In this document: in pieces, positions 46,748-58,221 of the stretch
Layout: each line of letters starts with the position of its first letter
Numbering within the stretch: the stretch's first letter is position 1
Origin: Azonexus sp.
GTDB lineage: Bacteria; Pseudomonadota; Gammaproteobacteria; Burkholderiales; Rhodocyclaceae
Length of the DNA stretch: 64,000 nucleotides
Direction of reading: 5' to 3'
Assembly: GCA_017983755.1 (NCBI GenBank)
Contig: JAGOAU010000004.1
Coordinates: 95,628-159,627 of the forward strand
Translations under genes and position numbers: made by a program
Notes under the pieces: generated by a model
Seen by the model: the letters and a program-made list of their open reading frames with translations, nothing else
Database searches by the model: none
Told to the model about the DNA's origin: nothing

Positions 46748-48467
46748 CGAAGAGCGCGGCTTCCTGGAAGCCGACGACGCGCAGGCCGGCGATTTCCCGG
46801 CCGCCGCGGTCGAAGAAGATGATCCCGGGCGGCCCGTAGAGGCCGAAACGAGCGAGCAGCGCCTTGTCTTCCGGCGTGTTGGCGGTGACGTCGGCCTTGA
46901 GCAGCGTGAAGCCGGCCATTTTCTCGCGCACCGCCGGGTCGGCGAAGGTGTAGCGCTCCATTTCCTTGCACGATACGCACCAGTCGGCGTAGAAATCGAG
47001 CATCACCGGGCGGTCGACCGCAGCTAGGCGGGCGTCGAGTTCGGCGAGCGAGCGCACCGGCTCGAACGGCAGCTTCTGCTCCTGCGCCGCCAGCGCCTGC
47101 CCGCGCAGGCCGGCCAGCGGCTGCAGCGGGTCGCGGCTGCCGGCCAGCGCGCCGATCAGCAGCGCGGCGCCGGTCAGCAGCATGACGATGCCGATGCCCT
47201 TCCAGAACCGCTGCCAGCCGGAAGCATGCGGCGGCAGCGGGTCGAGCGCGTGTAGGAAGATGGCGGGGATGATGAGCAGCGCCGCCCATGCCAGCATCGC
47301 GGCGACCGGCGGAATCACCGGCGACACCAGCCAGACGGCGGTGGCCAGCAGCAGCACGCCGAAGCCCTTCTTGACCGCTTCCATCCACGGCCCGGTCTTC
47401 GGCAGCAGCGAGCCGCCGGCGGTGCCGACGGCGATCAGCGGCGCGCCCATGCCGAGCGCCATGACGAACAGCGCGGTGCCGCCAAGCACGGCGTCGCCGG
47501 TCTGGCCGATGTAGAGCAGCGCGCCGGCCAGCGGCGCGGCGACGCAGGGGCCGACGATCAGCGCCGACAGCGCGCCCATGGCGAAGACGCCGACGCCGCG
47601 CCCGCCGCGCAGGTGGCCTGATTCTTCCGACAGCTTGCTCTGCAGCGCGGTCGGCAGCTGCAGTTCGTAGAAGCCGAACATCGAGAACGAGAGCACGACG
47701 AAGACCAGCGCGAAGGCGCCGAGCACCCAGGCGTTCTGCAGGGCGGCCGAGAGCAGCGTGCCGGTCAGCCCGGCGGCGATGCCGGCGGCGGCGTAGGTGA
47801 CGGCCATGCCGAGCACGTAGGCGAGCGAGAGCGCGAAGCCGCGGGCGTGCGAATTCTTGTGCCCCTGCCCGGCGATGATGCCGGAGAGGATGGGGATCAT
47901 CGGCAGGACGCAGGGGGTCAGCGCCAGGCCGAGGCCGGCGACGAAGAAGAAGGCGATATTGGCCCAGAAGCCGGCGTGGCGCAGGACGCCGGCGATTTTG
48001 CCGCTTTCGTCGGTGTCGACCGCAAGCGGCGCGCTCGCCGGACTGCCGGCGGCCGGCAGTTCGAAGCTGACCGTCTGCGTCTGCGGCGGGTAGCAGACGC
48101 CGGCATCGGCACAGCCCTGCGAGGTCACGTTCAGCCTGAGCGGCAGTGCGCCCGAGGCGTTGCGGTCGACCGGCAGGCGGATGGCGACGTTCTTGTAGAA
48201 GACCTCGACCTTGCCGAAGTTTTCGTCGTTCTTCTCCTTGCCCCTGGGAAAGACCGGCGTGCCGAGCGTCACGATGTCGCCGTCGACGGCGAAGCGGAAC
48301 TTGTCGCGGTAGAGGTAATAGCCCTTGGCGATTTCGAAGGCGACTTCGATGGTCTGTGCGTCGAGCGCGCGCGCGCTCGGCTTGAAGGCGACCGCCGGGT
48401 CGAGGAATTCCTCGGCGTGGGCGAGCGAAATCAGGAAATAGAAGAGGAAGAACAGTATGCGCATCAT
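46719..48467 (-). CDS. dsbD: Thiol:disulfide interchange protein DsbD
   Basis: Carries electrons from cytoplasmic thioredoxin to periplasmic disulfide reductases. The 582-aa protein has a signal peptide (1-18), the N-terminal immunoglobulin-like domain with its Cys pair (about 118-124, QGCADAGVCYPP), eight TM segments with LTPCVLPMIPIL and IVGPCVAAPLAG (each with a redox Cys), and a C-terminal thioredoxin domain with DWCVSCKEME. Two repeat cores fall in its codons, one of them a clear copy (47995-48026). Confidence 0.96.
   Translation of the reverse strand: MMRILFFLFYFLISLAHAEEFLDPAVAFKPSARALDAQTIEVAFEIAKGYYLYRDKFRFAVDGDIVTLGTPVFPRGKEKNDENFGKVEVFYKNVAIRLPVDRNASGALPLRLNVTSQGCADAGVCYPPQTQTVSFELPAAGSPASAPLAVDTDESGKIAGVLRHAGFWANIAFFFVAGLGLALTPCVLPMIPILSGIIAGQGHKNSHARGFALSLAYVLGMAVTYAAAGIAAGLTGTLLSAALQNAWVLGAFALVFVVLSFSMFGFYELQLPTALQSKLSEESGHLRGGRGVGVFAMGALSALIVGPCVAAPLAGALLYIGQTGDAVLGGTALFVMALGMGAPLIAVGTAGGSLLPKTGPWMEAVKKGFGVLLLATAVWLVSPVIPPVAAMLAWAALLIIPAIFLHALDPLPPHASGWQRFWKGIGIVMLLTGAALLIGALAGSRDPLQPLAGLRGQALAAQEQKLPFEPVRSLAELDARLAAVDRPVMLDFYADWCVSCKEMERYTFADPAVREKMAGFTLLKADVTANTPEDKALLARFGLYGPPGIIFFDRGGREIAGLRVVGFQEAALFVKQLARAAG
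47995..48026 (-). repeat. Dispersed TGCGGTCGAC repeat copy inside dsbD
   Basis: Exact core (48015-48024), then GAAAG and AAAAT tracts; in frame as AVDTDESGKIAG in the linker before the first TM segment. Confidence 0.65.
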
Positions 48468-48787
48468 CCTTGGAGCGTTTCCGCCGCCACCCAGTTCAGG
48501 TAGGCCGGCAACCCGTGCGCGACCGGCAGTGCGATGATTTCCGGCACGTCGTAGGGATGGTGCTGGCGGATGATGGCTTCGAGCGCCGGGTAGTTGGCTG
48601 CGGTCGACTTGATGAACAGGGGGATTTCCGTCGCTGATTCGACGCTGCCCTGCCAGCAGTAGACCGACTGGGCGCGCGGCAGGATATTGACGCAGGCGGC
48701 CAGCTTGGCTTCGACGAGGGCGAGCGCGATGGTGTTGGCGCAGGCTTCGTCCGGGCAGTTGGTGAACACGATCAGGATCTGGGACAT
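48464..48787 (-). CDS. cutA: Divalent-cation tolerance protein CutA
   Basis: A 107-aa CutA1 with LIVFTNCPDEACANTIALALVEAKLAACVNI and the trimer-forming VYCWQGSVESATEIPLFIKST; it ends ALPVAHGLPAYLNWV. Overlaps dsbD by 4 bp, as in many proteobacteria where cutA and dsbD are paired. Binding of copper has been reported for the family; its real role is uncertain. Confidence 0.95.
   Translation of the reverse strand: MSQILIVFTNCPDEACANTIALALVEAKLAACVNILPRAQSVYCWQGSVESATEIPLFIKSTAANYPALEAIIRQHHPYDVPEIIALPVAHGLPAYLNWVAAETLQG
48597..48627 (+). repeat. Degenerate dispersed repeat copy inside cutA
   Basis: Exact core (48599-48608) with a GAACA and ATTTC tract; weaker tail than other copies. Confidence 0.4.
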
Positions 48788-48796
48788 CGGCGGATT

Positions 48797-49588
48797 TTAC
48801 TTGAGCAGGCGGCGGCGCGTCAGGCGCAGGGCGATGGCGAAGGCTACGCCGGTCGTCGCCAGCAGCGCCATGATGTGGATCAGGGCATCGGCCGGCAGCT
48901 GCCCGGCGAGCAGCGGCCGCACCAGCGCGACGCCCTGAGCAAGTGGCAGCCAGCCGCCGATCGTCGCCAGCCAGCCGGGCAACTGGTCAGTCGGGAAGAA
49001 GACGCCGGAAATCAGCGTCATCGGCGTGATGAACAGCGTGAAGTAGTACATGAAGAAATCGTAGGACGGTGCCAGCGCGTTCCAGATCAGGCCGAGGGCG
49101 GCGAAGGCGAGCCCGGTGAGGACGATGGCCGGCAGCGCCCATAGCGCCAGCGGCCCGTTGGTAAGGCCGAGGGCGGCGACGACGACGAGGATGGCGGCGC
49201 CCGAGAACAGCGACTTGGTCGCCGCCCAGAACAGCTCGCCGGCGACGACGTCGGCCAGTCCGAGCGGCGTGTTGAGGATGGCGTCCCAGGTCTTCTGCAC
49301 GTGCATGCGCGAGAAGGCCGAATACAGCGCCTCGAAAGTGGCGGCGTTCATCGTCGAGGCGCAGACGGTGCCGGCGGCGAGGAAGGCGACGTAGGACTGG
49401 CCGGCGATTTCCGGCAGCATGGCGCCCAGCCCGTAGCCGAGGCCGAGCATGTAGATCAGCGGGTCGGCCAGGTTGCCGAGGATGGACGGGAGCGCCAGCT
49501 TGCGCCAGACCAGAAAGTTGCGCCGCCAGACCGGAAACCAGCCGATCGCCGGGGAGCGGACGGCGCTTGCCGCTAAGGCTGCGCTCAT
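48797..49588 (-). CDS. ABC-2 type transporter permease (NodJ-like)
   Basis: A 263-aa membrane protein with six hydrophobic segments and the family pieces SILGNLADPLIYMLGLGYGLG, MHVQKTWDAILNTPLG and ISGVFFPTDQLP. It belongs with the ATPase at 50779-51696 on the same strand. The unknown exported protein between them overlaps this gene by 4 bp. NodI/NodJ-type pumps export lipo-oligosaccharides or other glycolipids; the substrate here is not known. Confidence 0.9.
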   Translation of the reverse strand: MSAALAASAVRSPAIGWFPVWRRNFLVWRKLALPSILGNLADPLIYMLGLGYGLGAMLPEIAGQSYVAFLAAGTVCASTMNAATFEALYSAFSRMHVQKTWDAILNTPLGLADVVAGELFWAATKSLFSGAAILVVVAALGLTNGPLALWALPAIVLTGLAFAALGLIWNALAPSYDFFMYYFTLFITPMTLISGVFFPTDQLPGWLATIGGWLPLAQGVALVRPLLAGQLPADALIHIMALLATTGVAFAIALRLTRRRLLK

Positions 49589-50673
49589 CGCCCGAACAGG
49601 CCCTTCAGCAGGGTGCCGACGCCGGGCGTCGCGGCATCCTGGGCGGCGCCGGCGGCGGCCATCTCCATGCCGAGCATGACGCTGTCGAAGGCGCTGACAT
49701 TGACTGTCGCCGTCCAGATCAGCGGCTTCTTTTCGCCCGGCTTCTGCGGCGGGTAGGAGAAACCCTGCACTGGCCCGTGCGCGATGCCGGTCAGCATCGC
49801 CATCTCGCCCTTGGCGAAAATGCCTTCGGGGATGGTGCAGTCGCGCTGGCTGGCCGGCAGCATCGGGCTCTTGTTGCGCGCAGCGAGCCAGATCACGACG
49901 TCCTTGTCGTTGCCGGCGGAAACCGCCTGCAGGTCGTAGCCGCGGGCGCGGGTCAGCGCGTTCCAGGTCAGCGGGATGGCCGCCTTGAGGTCGCTCGCCT
50001 GCGCCTTGAGGCCCATCGGCTCGAGGAAGTCGAGCGCCGGGGTCAGCGCGAGACGGATGTCGTCCTTCATGAAATTGGCCTTGACGACGTGGTCGCCGAC
50101 CGCCGAGGCGCCGTCCGGGATACCGCGATAGTTCTGGTCACCCTGCGGCCAGCCGATCGAGCGCGGCGGTAGCGAGGCGTCGCGTGGCGCCCGGCCCTGG
50201 CTGCGGCTCTGGCGCGCCATCGCCTGGATCTCGGGCGGCACCTTGCCGGTCAGGGCGCGGAAATCGATGACTTCGGGCTGGCCTTTCTGCACCGTCGGCG
50301 AGCAGCCCCAGTAGATCAGCACGCGCCCGTCCGGCTCGCCGTCGGGGGCGCTACCGCCACCACCCCGCCGTTCGCCCTGCAGCGGCAGTTGCGGGCCGAT
50401 GCGCATGGCGTCGGGAACGGTATGCGCCGCCTGGTAGTCGGCCGGCAGGTCGCCCGGCGAAGTCAGGCGCAGGTCCATGTTGTGGCTGACGCTGCTGCCG
50501 CCACCACCGCCGGACAGCATGCCCATGATGCCGCCCATGCCGCCGGCGCCCATGCCGGCATGGGTCATCAGGCGCATTTCGTAGACGGTCGGCGCGGCGG
50601 CCGCCGGCAGGGCCAGGAAGGCCAGCGAGAGGGACAGCGTGCGCAGCGTGGACGGCAAGGGACGGGTTTGCAT
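49585..50673 (-). CDS. Exported protein of unknown function between ABC transporter genes
   Basis: A 362-aa protein with a signal peptide (about 1-26, ending PAAAA). A Gly/Met-rich stretch GGMGGIMGMLSGGGGGSS follows at about 45-62, then a Pro-rich region and a globular C-terminal part with a Cys-containing motif (RDCTIPEGIF). I recognise no family. The start at ATG 50673 is supported by the signal peptide. It is trapped between the ATPase and permease of an ABC-2 pump, so it may be a periplasmic partner of that pump. Confidence 0.72.
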   Translation of the reverse strand: MQTRPLPSTLRTLSLSLAFLALPAAAAPTVYEMRLMTHAGMGAGGMGGIMGMLSGGGGGSSVSHNMDLRLTSPGDLPADYQAAHTVPDAMRIGPQLPLQGERRGGGGSAPDGEPDGRVLIYWGCSPTVQKGQPEVIDFRALTGKVPPEIQAMARQSRSQGRAPRDASLPPRSIGWPQGDQNYRGIPDGASAVGDHVVKANFMKDDIRLALTPALDFLEPMGLKAQASDLKAAIPLTWNALTRARGYDLQAVSAGNDKDVVIWLAARNKSPMLPASQRDCTIPEGIFAKGEMAMLTGIAHGPVQGFSYPPQKPGEKKPLIWTATVNVSAFDSVMLGMEMAAAGAAQDAATPGVGTLLKGLFGR

Positions 50674-50736
50674 GGTGCGGCCTCCGCGGGTGTCGGGTTG
50701 GGGTGGCTTCATTCTAGACCATCGCCATGGCCGGCC

Positions 50737-50770
50737 GGTTGCGGTCGACCGTCGAAAATGGGCGATTTTC
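50737..50770 (+). repeat. Dispersed TGCGGTCGAC repeat copy, intergenic
   Basis: GGTTGCGGTCGAC, GAAAA, then GATTTT at standard spacing, in the 105-bp gap between the ABC ATPase and the unknown exported gene. Confidence 0.8.
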
Positions 50771-50778
50771 ACGGCCGC

Positions 50779-51696
50779 TCAGTCTCGCAGTTCGCGGCCG
50801 GTCAGCTTGATGAAGACGTCTTCGAGGTTCGAGGCGCGGTGCACGTAGCGCAGCCCGGGCGCCTCGGCCAGGCGGGCGAGCAGCGGGCGCGGGTCGCTGC
50901 AATAGAAGAAAGCGGTTTCGCCGCTGGTTTCGACGCGCCCGGCAAGGTGGCGGTGGGCTGCGACGAAGGCAGGCAGGTCGCCACCGGCTTCGTCATAGAC
51001 CTCGACCACCTGCGGTTCGATGTGTTCGGCGATCAGCTGGCGTGGGCTGCCCTCGGCGATCTTGCGCCCGTGGTCGATGACGATCAGCGTGTCGCATAGC
51101 CGCTCGGCCTCGTCCATGAAATGCGTGGTCAGGATCAGCGTCTTGCCGGCCGACTTGAGCTGCTTGAGGCGATCCCAGATCAGGTGGCGGGCCTGCGGGT
51201 CGAGGCCGGTGGTCGGCTCGTCGAGAAAGACGATGTCGGGGTCGTTGACCAGCGCGCGGGCCAGCGTCAGGCGCCGCTTCATGCCGCCCGAGAGGGTCGC
51301 AATGCGCGCCCCGGCCTTGCCGGCGAGGCCGGCGAAGTCGAGCAGCTGCGGGATGCGGGCACGGACGGCGGCATCGGACAGCCCGAAGTAGCGGCCGAAG
51401 ACGAGCAGGTTCTCGCTGGCGGTGAAATCGGGGTCGAGGTTGTCGAACTGCGGGACGACGCCGACCCGCGCCCGCGCCTTCTGTGCGTCATCCGGGATGG
51501 TGTAGCCGTTGAGGCTGACGGCCCCGCTGTCGGGCGCGGTCAGCCCGAGGCAGAGGCGCAGGGTGGTCGTCTTGCCGGCCCCGTTCGGCCCGAGCAGGCC
51601 GAAGCAGCGGCCGGGTTCGACGGCGAACGAAAGGCCGGCGACCACCTCGGTGCCGCCATAGGTCTTGCGGAGTTGGCCGACGCTTAGTGCCGCCAC
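50779..51696 (-). CDS. ABC transporter ATPase (NodI-like)
   Basis: A 305-aa ATPase: Walker [10 protein letters not shown] near residue 37, signature LSGGMKRRL and Walker [15 protein letters not shown], with a C-terminal regulatory extension. It starts at GTG 51696, overlapping the hydrolase stop by 13 bp; no ATG fits before the first strand. With the permease at 48797 it forms an ABC-2 exporter. Confidence 0.92.
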   Translation of the reverse strand: MAALSVGQLRKTYGGTEVVAGLSFAVEPGRCFGLLGPNGAGKTTTLRLCLGLTAPDSGAVSLNGYTIPDDAQKARARVGVVPQFDNLDPDFTASENLLVFGRYFGLSDAAVRARIPQLLDFAGLAGKAGARIATLSGGMKRRLTLARALVNDPDIVFLDEPTTGLDPQARHLIWDRLKQLKSAGKTLILTTHFMDEAERLCDTLIVIDHGRKIAEGSPRQLIAEHIEPQVVEVYDEAGGDLPAFVAAHRHLAGRVETSGETAFFYCSDPRPLLARLAEAPGLRYVHRASNLEDVFIKLTGRELRD

Positions 51697-52322
51697 GCGC
51701 GGTTGATGATGTCGCGGATCAGGTGTAGGCGGCGGTGGAAGAAATGGTCGGCGCCGGGCACGACGACCACCGGCACGTCGAGCGGCAGTGCCCAGTCGAA
51801 GACATTGGCCAGCGGCACCGTCTCGTCGGCCGAGCCGTGGATGACGATGGTGTCGTGCGGCACGGCTTCGGTGTCGTACTGACGGGTGCCTTCGACGAAG
51901 CCGGCGGCGGTGCCGACCAGCACCAGGCGCTGCGCCGGGTGGCCGAGTTCGACCAGGCGCTTGGCCAGGCGGGTCTGGCAGAAGGCGCCGAACGAGAAAC
52001 CGGCGAGCGCCACCGGCAGGTCGCCGCAGCGGCACTTGGCATCCTGCAGCACGGCCAGCAGGTCGTCGGTTTCGCCGTGGCCTTCGTCATGGATGCCTTC
52101 GGTATCGCCGACGCCGCGGAAATTCGGGCGGAAGGCGGCGTAGCCGAGGCTGACGAAGGTGCGCGCCAGCGTGTAGGCGACCTTGTTGGTGTTGGCGCCG
52201 CCGCCGAGCGGGTGCGGGTGTGCGATCAGCGCGATGCCGCGCGGCGCGTCGGGGCGCTCCATGATGACGTCGATCTTGCCGGCCGGGCCGTCGATCAGGA
52301 TTTTCTCTTCGGGGGCTCTCAT
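51684..52322 (-). CDS. Alpha/beta hydrolase of the COG2945 type
   Basis: A 212-aa serine hydrolase with [15 protein letters not shown] near residue 35, the nucleophile elbow GFSFGAF near 110 and the His in GADHFFH. Cytoplasmic and single-domain. Such proteins often sit beside ABC-2 exporters and [2Fe-2S] proteins in betaproteobacteria; their substrate is unknown. Overlaps the ferredoxin-like gene by 4 bp and the ATPase by 13 bp. Confidence 0.88.
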   Translation of the reverse strand: MRAPEEKILIDGPAGKIDVIMERPDAPRGIALIAHPHPLGGGANTNKVAYTLARTFVSLGYAAFRPNFRGVGDTEGIHDEGHGETDDLLAVLQDAKCRCGDLPVALAGFSFGAFCQTRLAKRLVELGHPAQRLVLVGTAAGFVEGTRQYDTEAVPHDTIVIHGSADETVPLANVFDWALPLDVPVVVVPGADHFFHRRLHLIRDIINRAWRH

Positions 52323-52627
52323 ATCTTCAGGCGCTCCACGACGCGGCCATGGACCAGGTGTTCCTGGATGATTTCCTCGACGTCTTCCGTGTCGACATAG
52401 GTGTACCAGACGGCTTCCGGATAGACGACCATGACCGGGCCTTCGTCGCAGCGGTCGAGACAGCCGGCCTTGTTGATGCGCACCTTGCCGGCGCCCTTCA
52501 TCTTCAGTTGACCGATGCGGTCCTTGGCGTAGGCCTGCAGGGCGCTGGCGCCGTGCGCGTTGCAGCAGGTCTCGCCCGGCTCGCGCTGGTTGCAGCAGAA
52601 AAAGACGTGATGTTTGTAGTAGCTCAT
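52319..52627 (-). CDS. Thioredoxin-fold [2Fe-2S] protein
   Basis: A 102-aa protein with cysteines at 11/12, 21/22, 56 and 60 (CCNQREPGETCC and GCLDRC), the pattern of thioredoxin-like [2Fe-2S] ferredoxins related to NuoE. The start is ATG 52627; a frame extending upstream crosses the gltS start and is rejected. It is the first gene of a run that includes the hydrolase and the ABC exporter. Partner proteins are unknown. Confidence 0.9.
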   Translation of the reverse strand: MSYYKHHVFFCCNQREPGETCCNAHGASALQAYAKDRIGQLKMKGAGKVRINKAGCLDRCDEGPVMVVYPEAVWYTYVDTEDVEEIIQEHLVHGRVVERLKI

Positions 52628-52715
52628 CTTTCCTCCTTGGGGTGGGAAATTATAGTTCCTGCACCCGGCGAACTGCGCGAAAATGCAGCCAATCCATCCT
52701 GAATAGGCGACCGCC

Positions 52716-53918
52716 ATGCTCGAACTGGACGTTTATGGAACGCTGGTCGCCGCCTCGGCGGTGCTGCTGCTTGGACAACTGCTGGTGACGCGCGTGCGCT
52801 GGCTGGCTGCCTACACGATCCCGGAGCCGGTGGCCGGCGGCCTGGTGGTGGCGCTGCTGATGCTCGTCCTGCGTACCGGCTTCGATTTCAAGGTGCAGTA
52901 CGACACCAGCCTCAGCGCGCCGCTGATGCTGACCTTCTTCGCCTGCATCGGCCTCAACGCCGATCTGGCCAGCCTGCGCAAGGGCGGGCGGCCATTGCTG
53001 GTCTTTCTCGGCATCGTCCTCGGTTTTCTCGTCCTGCAGAACATCACCGGCCTGCTGCTGGCGCTGGCGCTCGGCCAGTCGCCCTTCTTCGGCCTGCTCG
53101 CCGGGTCGATCGCGCTCTCCGGCGGGCACGGCACCGGCATTGCCTGGGGCACAGTGTTCGCCGAGCAGTACGGCGTCGCGTCGGCGACCGAAATCGCGCT
53201 GGCCTGCGCGACCTTCGGGCTGGTGCTCGGCGGCGTGCTCGGCGGGCCGGTCGCCAAGTTCCTGTTGCGCCGGGTGACGCTGCCGGCGACCGCGGCGAAC
53301 GGTGAGGCCGAGAACACCTTCGAGAAGCCGCATGAAGTGCGCCTGATCACGGCGCCGGCGCTGATCGAGACTCTGGCCCTGATCTCGATCTGCCTGCTCG
53401 CCGGTCAGGCCATTTCACGCGGACTCGCCGGCAGCTTCCTGGCCCTGCCTGCCTTCGTTTGCGTGCTGTTCGTCGGCGTCCTGCTGCGCAACGGCCTGAG
53501 CGCAGTCGGCTGGTACGACGTCTTCGAGCGCGCCGTGTCGGTGCTCGGCAACGTCTCGCTCGCCCTCTTCCTGGCCATGGCGCTGATGACGCTGCGCCTG
53601 TGGGAACTCTCGGCACTGGCCCTGCCGCTGCTCGGCCTGCTCTTCGGCCAGGCGCTGCTGATGGTTGTCTACGCCGTCTTCATCACCTTCCCGGTGCTCG
53701 GCCGCAATTACGATGCGGCGGTGGTAGCCGCCGGCCATTGCGGCTTCGGGCTGGGGGCGACGCCGACGGCGATCGCCAACATGCAGGCGGTGACCGACCG
53801 CTTTGGCTCGTCGCCGCTGGCTTTCCTGATCGTGCCGATGGTGGGGGCTTTTTTCATCGACATCGCGAACGCCATCGTGATCAAGCTTTTTCTTGCGTTG
53901 CCGGTCTTTTCTGGCTGA
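52716..53918 (+). CDS. gltS: Sodium/glutamate symporter
   Basis: A 400-aa transporter with ten or more TM segments and pseudo-twofold glycine motifs: IALSGGHGTGIAWGTVF and AGHCGFGLGATPTAIANMQ. AYTIPEPVAGGL near the N-terminus is also typical. Takes up glutamate with Na+. Divergent from the 2Fe-2S gene. The stop codon lies inside the first bases of the large inverted repeat, whose stem could end transcription. Confidence 0.95.
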   Translation: MLELDVYGTLVAASAVLLLGQLLVTRVRWLAAYTIPEPVAGGLVVALLMLVLRTGFDFKVQYDTSLSAPLMLTFFACIGLNADLASLRKGGRPLLVFLGIVLGFLVLQNITGLLLALALGQSPFFGLLAGSIALSGGHGTGIAWGTVFAEQYGVASATEIALACATFGLVLGGVLGGPVAKFLLRRVTLPATAANGEAENTFEKPHEVRLITAPALIETLALISICLLAGQAISRGLAGSFLALPAFVCVLFVGVLLRNGLSAVGWYDVFERAVSVLGNVSLALFLAMALMTLRLWELSALALPLLGLLFGQALLMVVYAVFITFPVLGRNYDAAVVAAGHCGFGLGATPTAIANMQAVTDRFGSSPLAFLIVPMVGAFFIDIANAIVIKLFLALPVFSG

Positions 53919-54449
53919 AACGTTGGGTTCCGCGCCTGACGCGCGGCATTACTTTCTTTTGCTTCGCCAAAAGAAAGTAAGCAAAGAAAAGGCGACCCTG
54001 GGTCGGTGCCCGGCTTTGCCGGGTTCCCTGCGCTACTCGGGTTTCGCGGGGGCTGCGCAACTCGGGGCTGTGCCCCTCAGACAGTGCTCGCCCTTTATCC
54101 GCGAATCCCTGCGTTGCTCGGCACCTCCCAAGGGCCCGGTGAACCAGTGGTGGTGTTGCGGTCGACGGGCAAAAATGGCTGTTTTTCGGGGTCGACCGCA
54201 GCAGACGAGCTGCGGTCGGTTTTCGGGTCCCCATGTGAAGCGCGGAGCAACGGAGATGGGCCGGGGGCAGTCGGCGAGGACTGTCTGAGGGGCAACGCCC
54301 CGAGTTCCGAAGCCGCCCGGCCCGTCGAGTAGCGCAGGGGAGTCGGCGCAGCCGACCGCGCAACCTGGGGTGGCTTTTTCTTTGGCTACTTTCTTTTGGC
54401 CACACAAAAGAAAGTACGCCCGCGCGTCAGGCGCGGAAACTAGCGTTTC
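53917..54449. repeat. About 530-bp imperfect inverted repeat (gltS - P-type ATPase gap)
   Basis: The whole 570-bp gap between gltS and the P-type ATPase gene is a palindromic structure and holds no convincing gene. Left arm 53917-54140 and right arm about 54225-54449 match each other in reverse complement over most of their length. Examples: ACTTTCTTTTG ... CCAAAAGAAAGTA on both ends, CCCTGCGCTACTCG, and CCCCTCAGACAG near the middle. Each end also has its own short stem (CTTTCTTTTGCTTCGCCAAAAGAAAG). The loop contains two face-to-face copies of the TGCGGTCGAC repeat. Open frames of 66-174 codons within it on both strands look like by-products of the repeat. Confidence 0.8.
54154..54203. repeat. 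Two dispersed repeat copies facing each other, sharing their A/T tracts
   Basis: Core on plus at 54157-54166 and core on minus at 54191-54200, joined through AAAAATGGCTGTTTTT. Together they make a near-perfect hairpin at the centre of the large inverted repeat. Confidence 0.82.
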
Positions 54450-54491
54450 GGAAAAACTCTTCCGCCGGCCGGATGCAAAACCCAACCCAAA

Positions 54492-57206
<2,715 letters not shown>

Positions 57207-58221
57207 AGGGTCGCCACCCAGCGGGTCAGGCCGTTGAAGTTGAGGAAGTGCCCCTGCCGCCAGACGGCCAGCGCAGCGGCGGAGTAAGGGTTGGGCGGCG
57301 CCAGGTTGACCAGGATGGCGCCGGCCATCAGCGCCAGCGCCGCCAGCATCAGGCGTGCCGTGGCCGGCAGGGCGATGCCGACCGCCAGCCCGACGACGGC
57401 CAGCAGCAGGCCCATCTGCGCGCCGGGCGTCAGCCAGGCGAAGGCCTCGTCGGGGCTGACCAGGATCGCCGTCGCCAGCGTGCGGACGACGAGGCCGAGC
57501 AGGAGAAAGAGCGGCACTGCCAGATAGGCGATGGCGGTGCGTACGCACAGCAGGCGCACGATGAGGCCGACGGCCAGCGCGTTGAAGGCGGTGATGCTGG
57601 CCTCGATGAGGACGAAGCTTTCGGCGGCGAAGGGCATGGCACCGCTCAGGCCGAGCAGCTGGCGGAGGTCGCCGGCGCCGAAGAGCAGGGTTTCCGGCGA
57701 CAGCGGGATCAGCAGCCAGAGGCCGAGCAGGGTCAGGCCGAGCTCGGCGTGCGGCAGCGGCGCGATGTGGCGCTGCTGCCAGGCGGCGATGCGGTTGAAG
57801 ATGCGCGGCCCGACCAGTTGCGCCCAGACTGCGCCGAGCAGGCCGCCGATGGCGTTGCAGGCGAGATCGACATTGGACGGCACGCGCGACGGCAGCCAGG
57901 TCTGCACGGTTTCAAGCGCGAAGCTGAGCGCGGCGGCGAGCAGCACCGCCAGCACCGGCGCCGTGAAGCGGCCCGGCAGGCGATGGAGCGCCAGCGTCAG
58001 GAAGAAGCCGAACGGGACGTAGACCGCGACATTGGCAGCGAGGTCAAAGGCGGTCCAGTAGCGCGGCCAGCCGCCTTCGAGAAAGGCGATAGGCGAAATG
58101 CCCTTGTCCAGCCAGCCGGAAAACGGGTGCAGGCTCCCGTAGACGACCAGGCCGAGCCAGGCCAGGGCTAGGTAGCGGGCGAGGATTACGGGGCCGCGGG
58201 TGTCCATGGCCCGATTGTATG

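Noticed and set aside
53893-54485. Small ORFs of 66-174 codons on both strands between gltS and the ATPase
   Set aside because: They lie wholly within the inverted repeat, mirror each other and show no RBS or domain.
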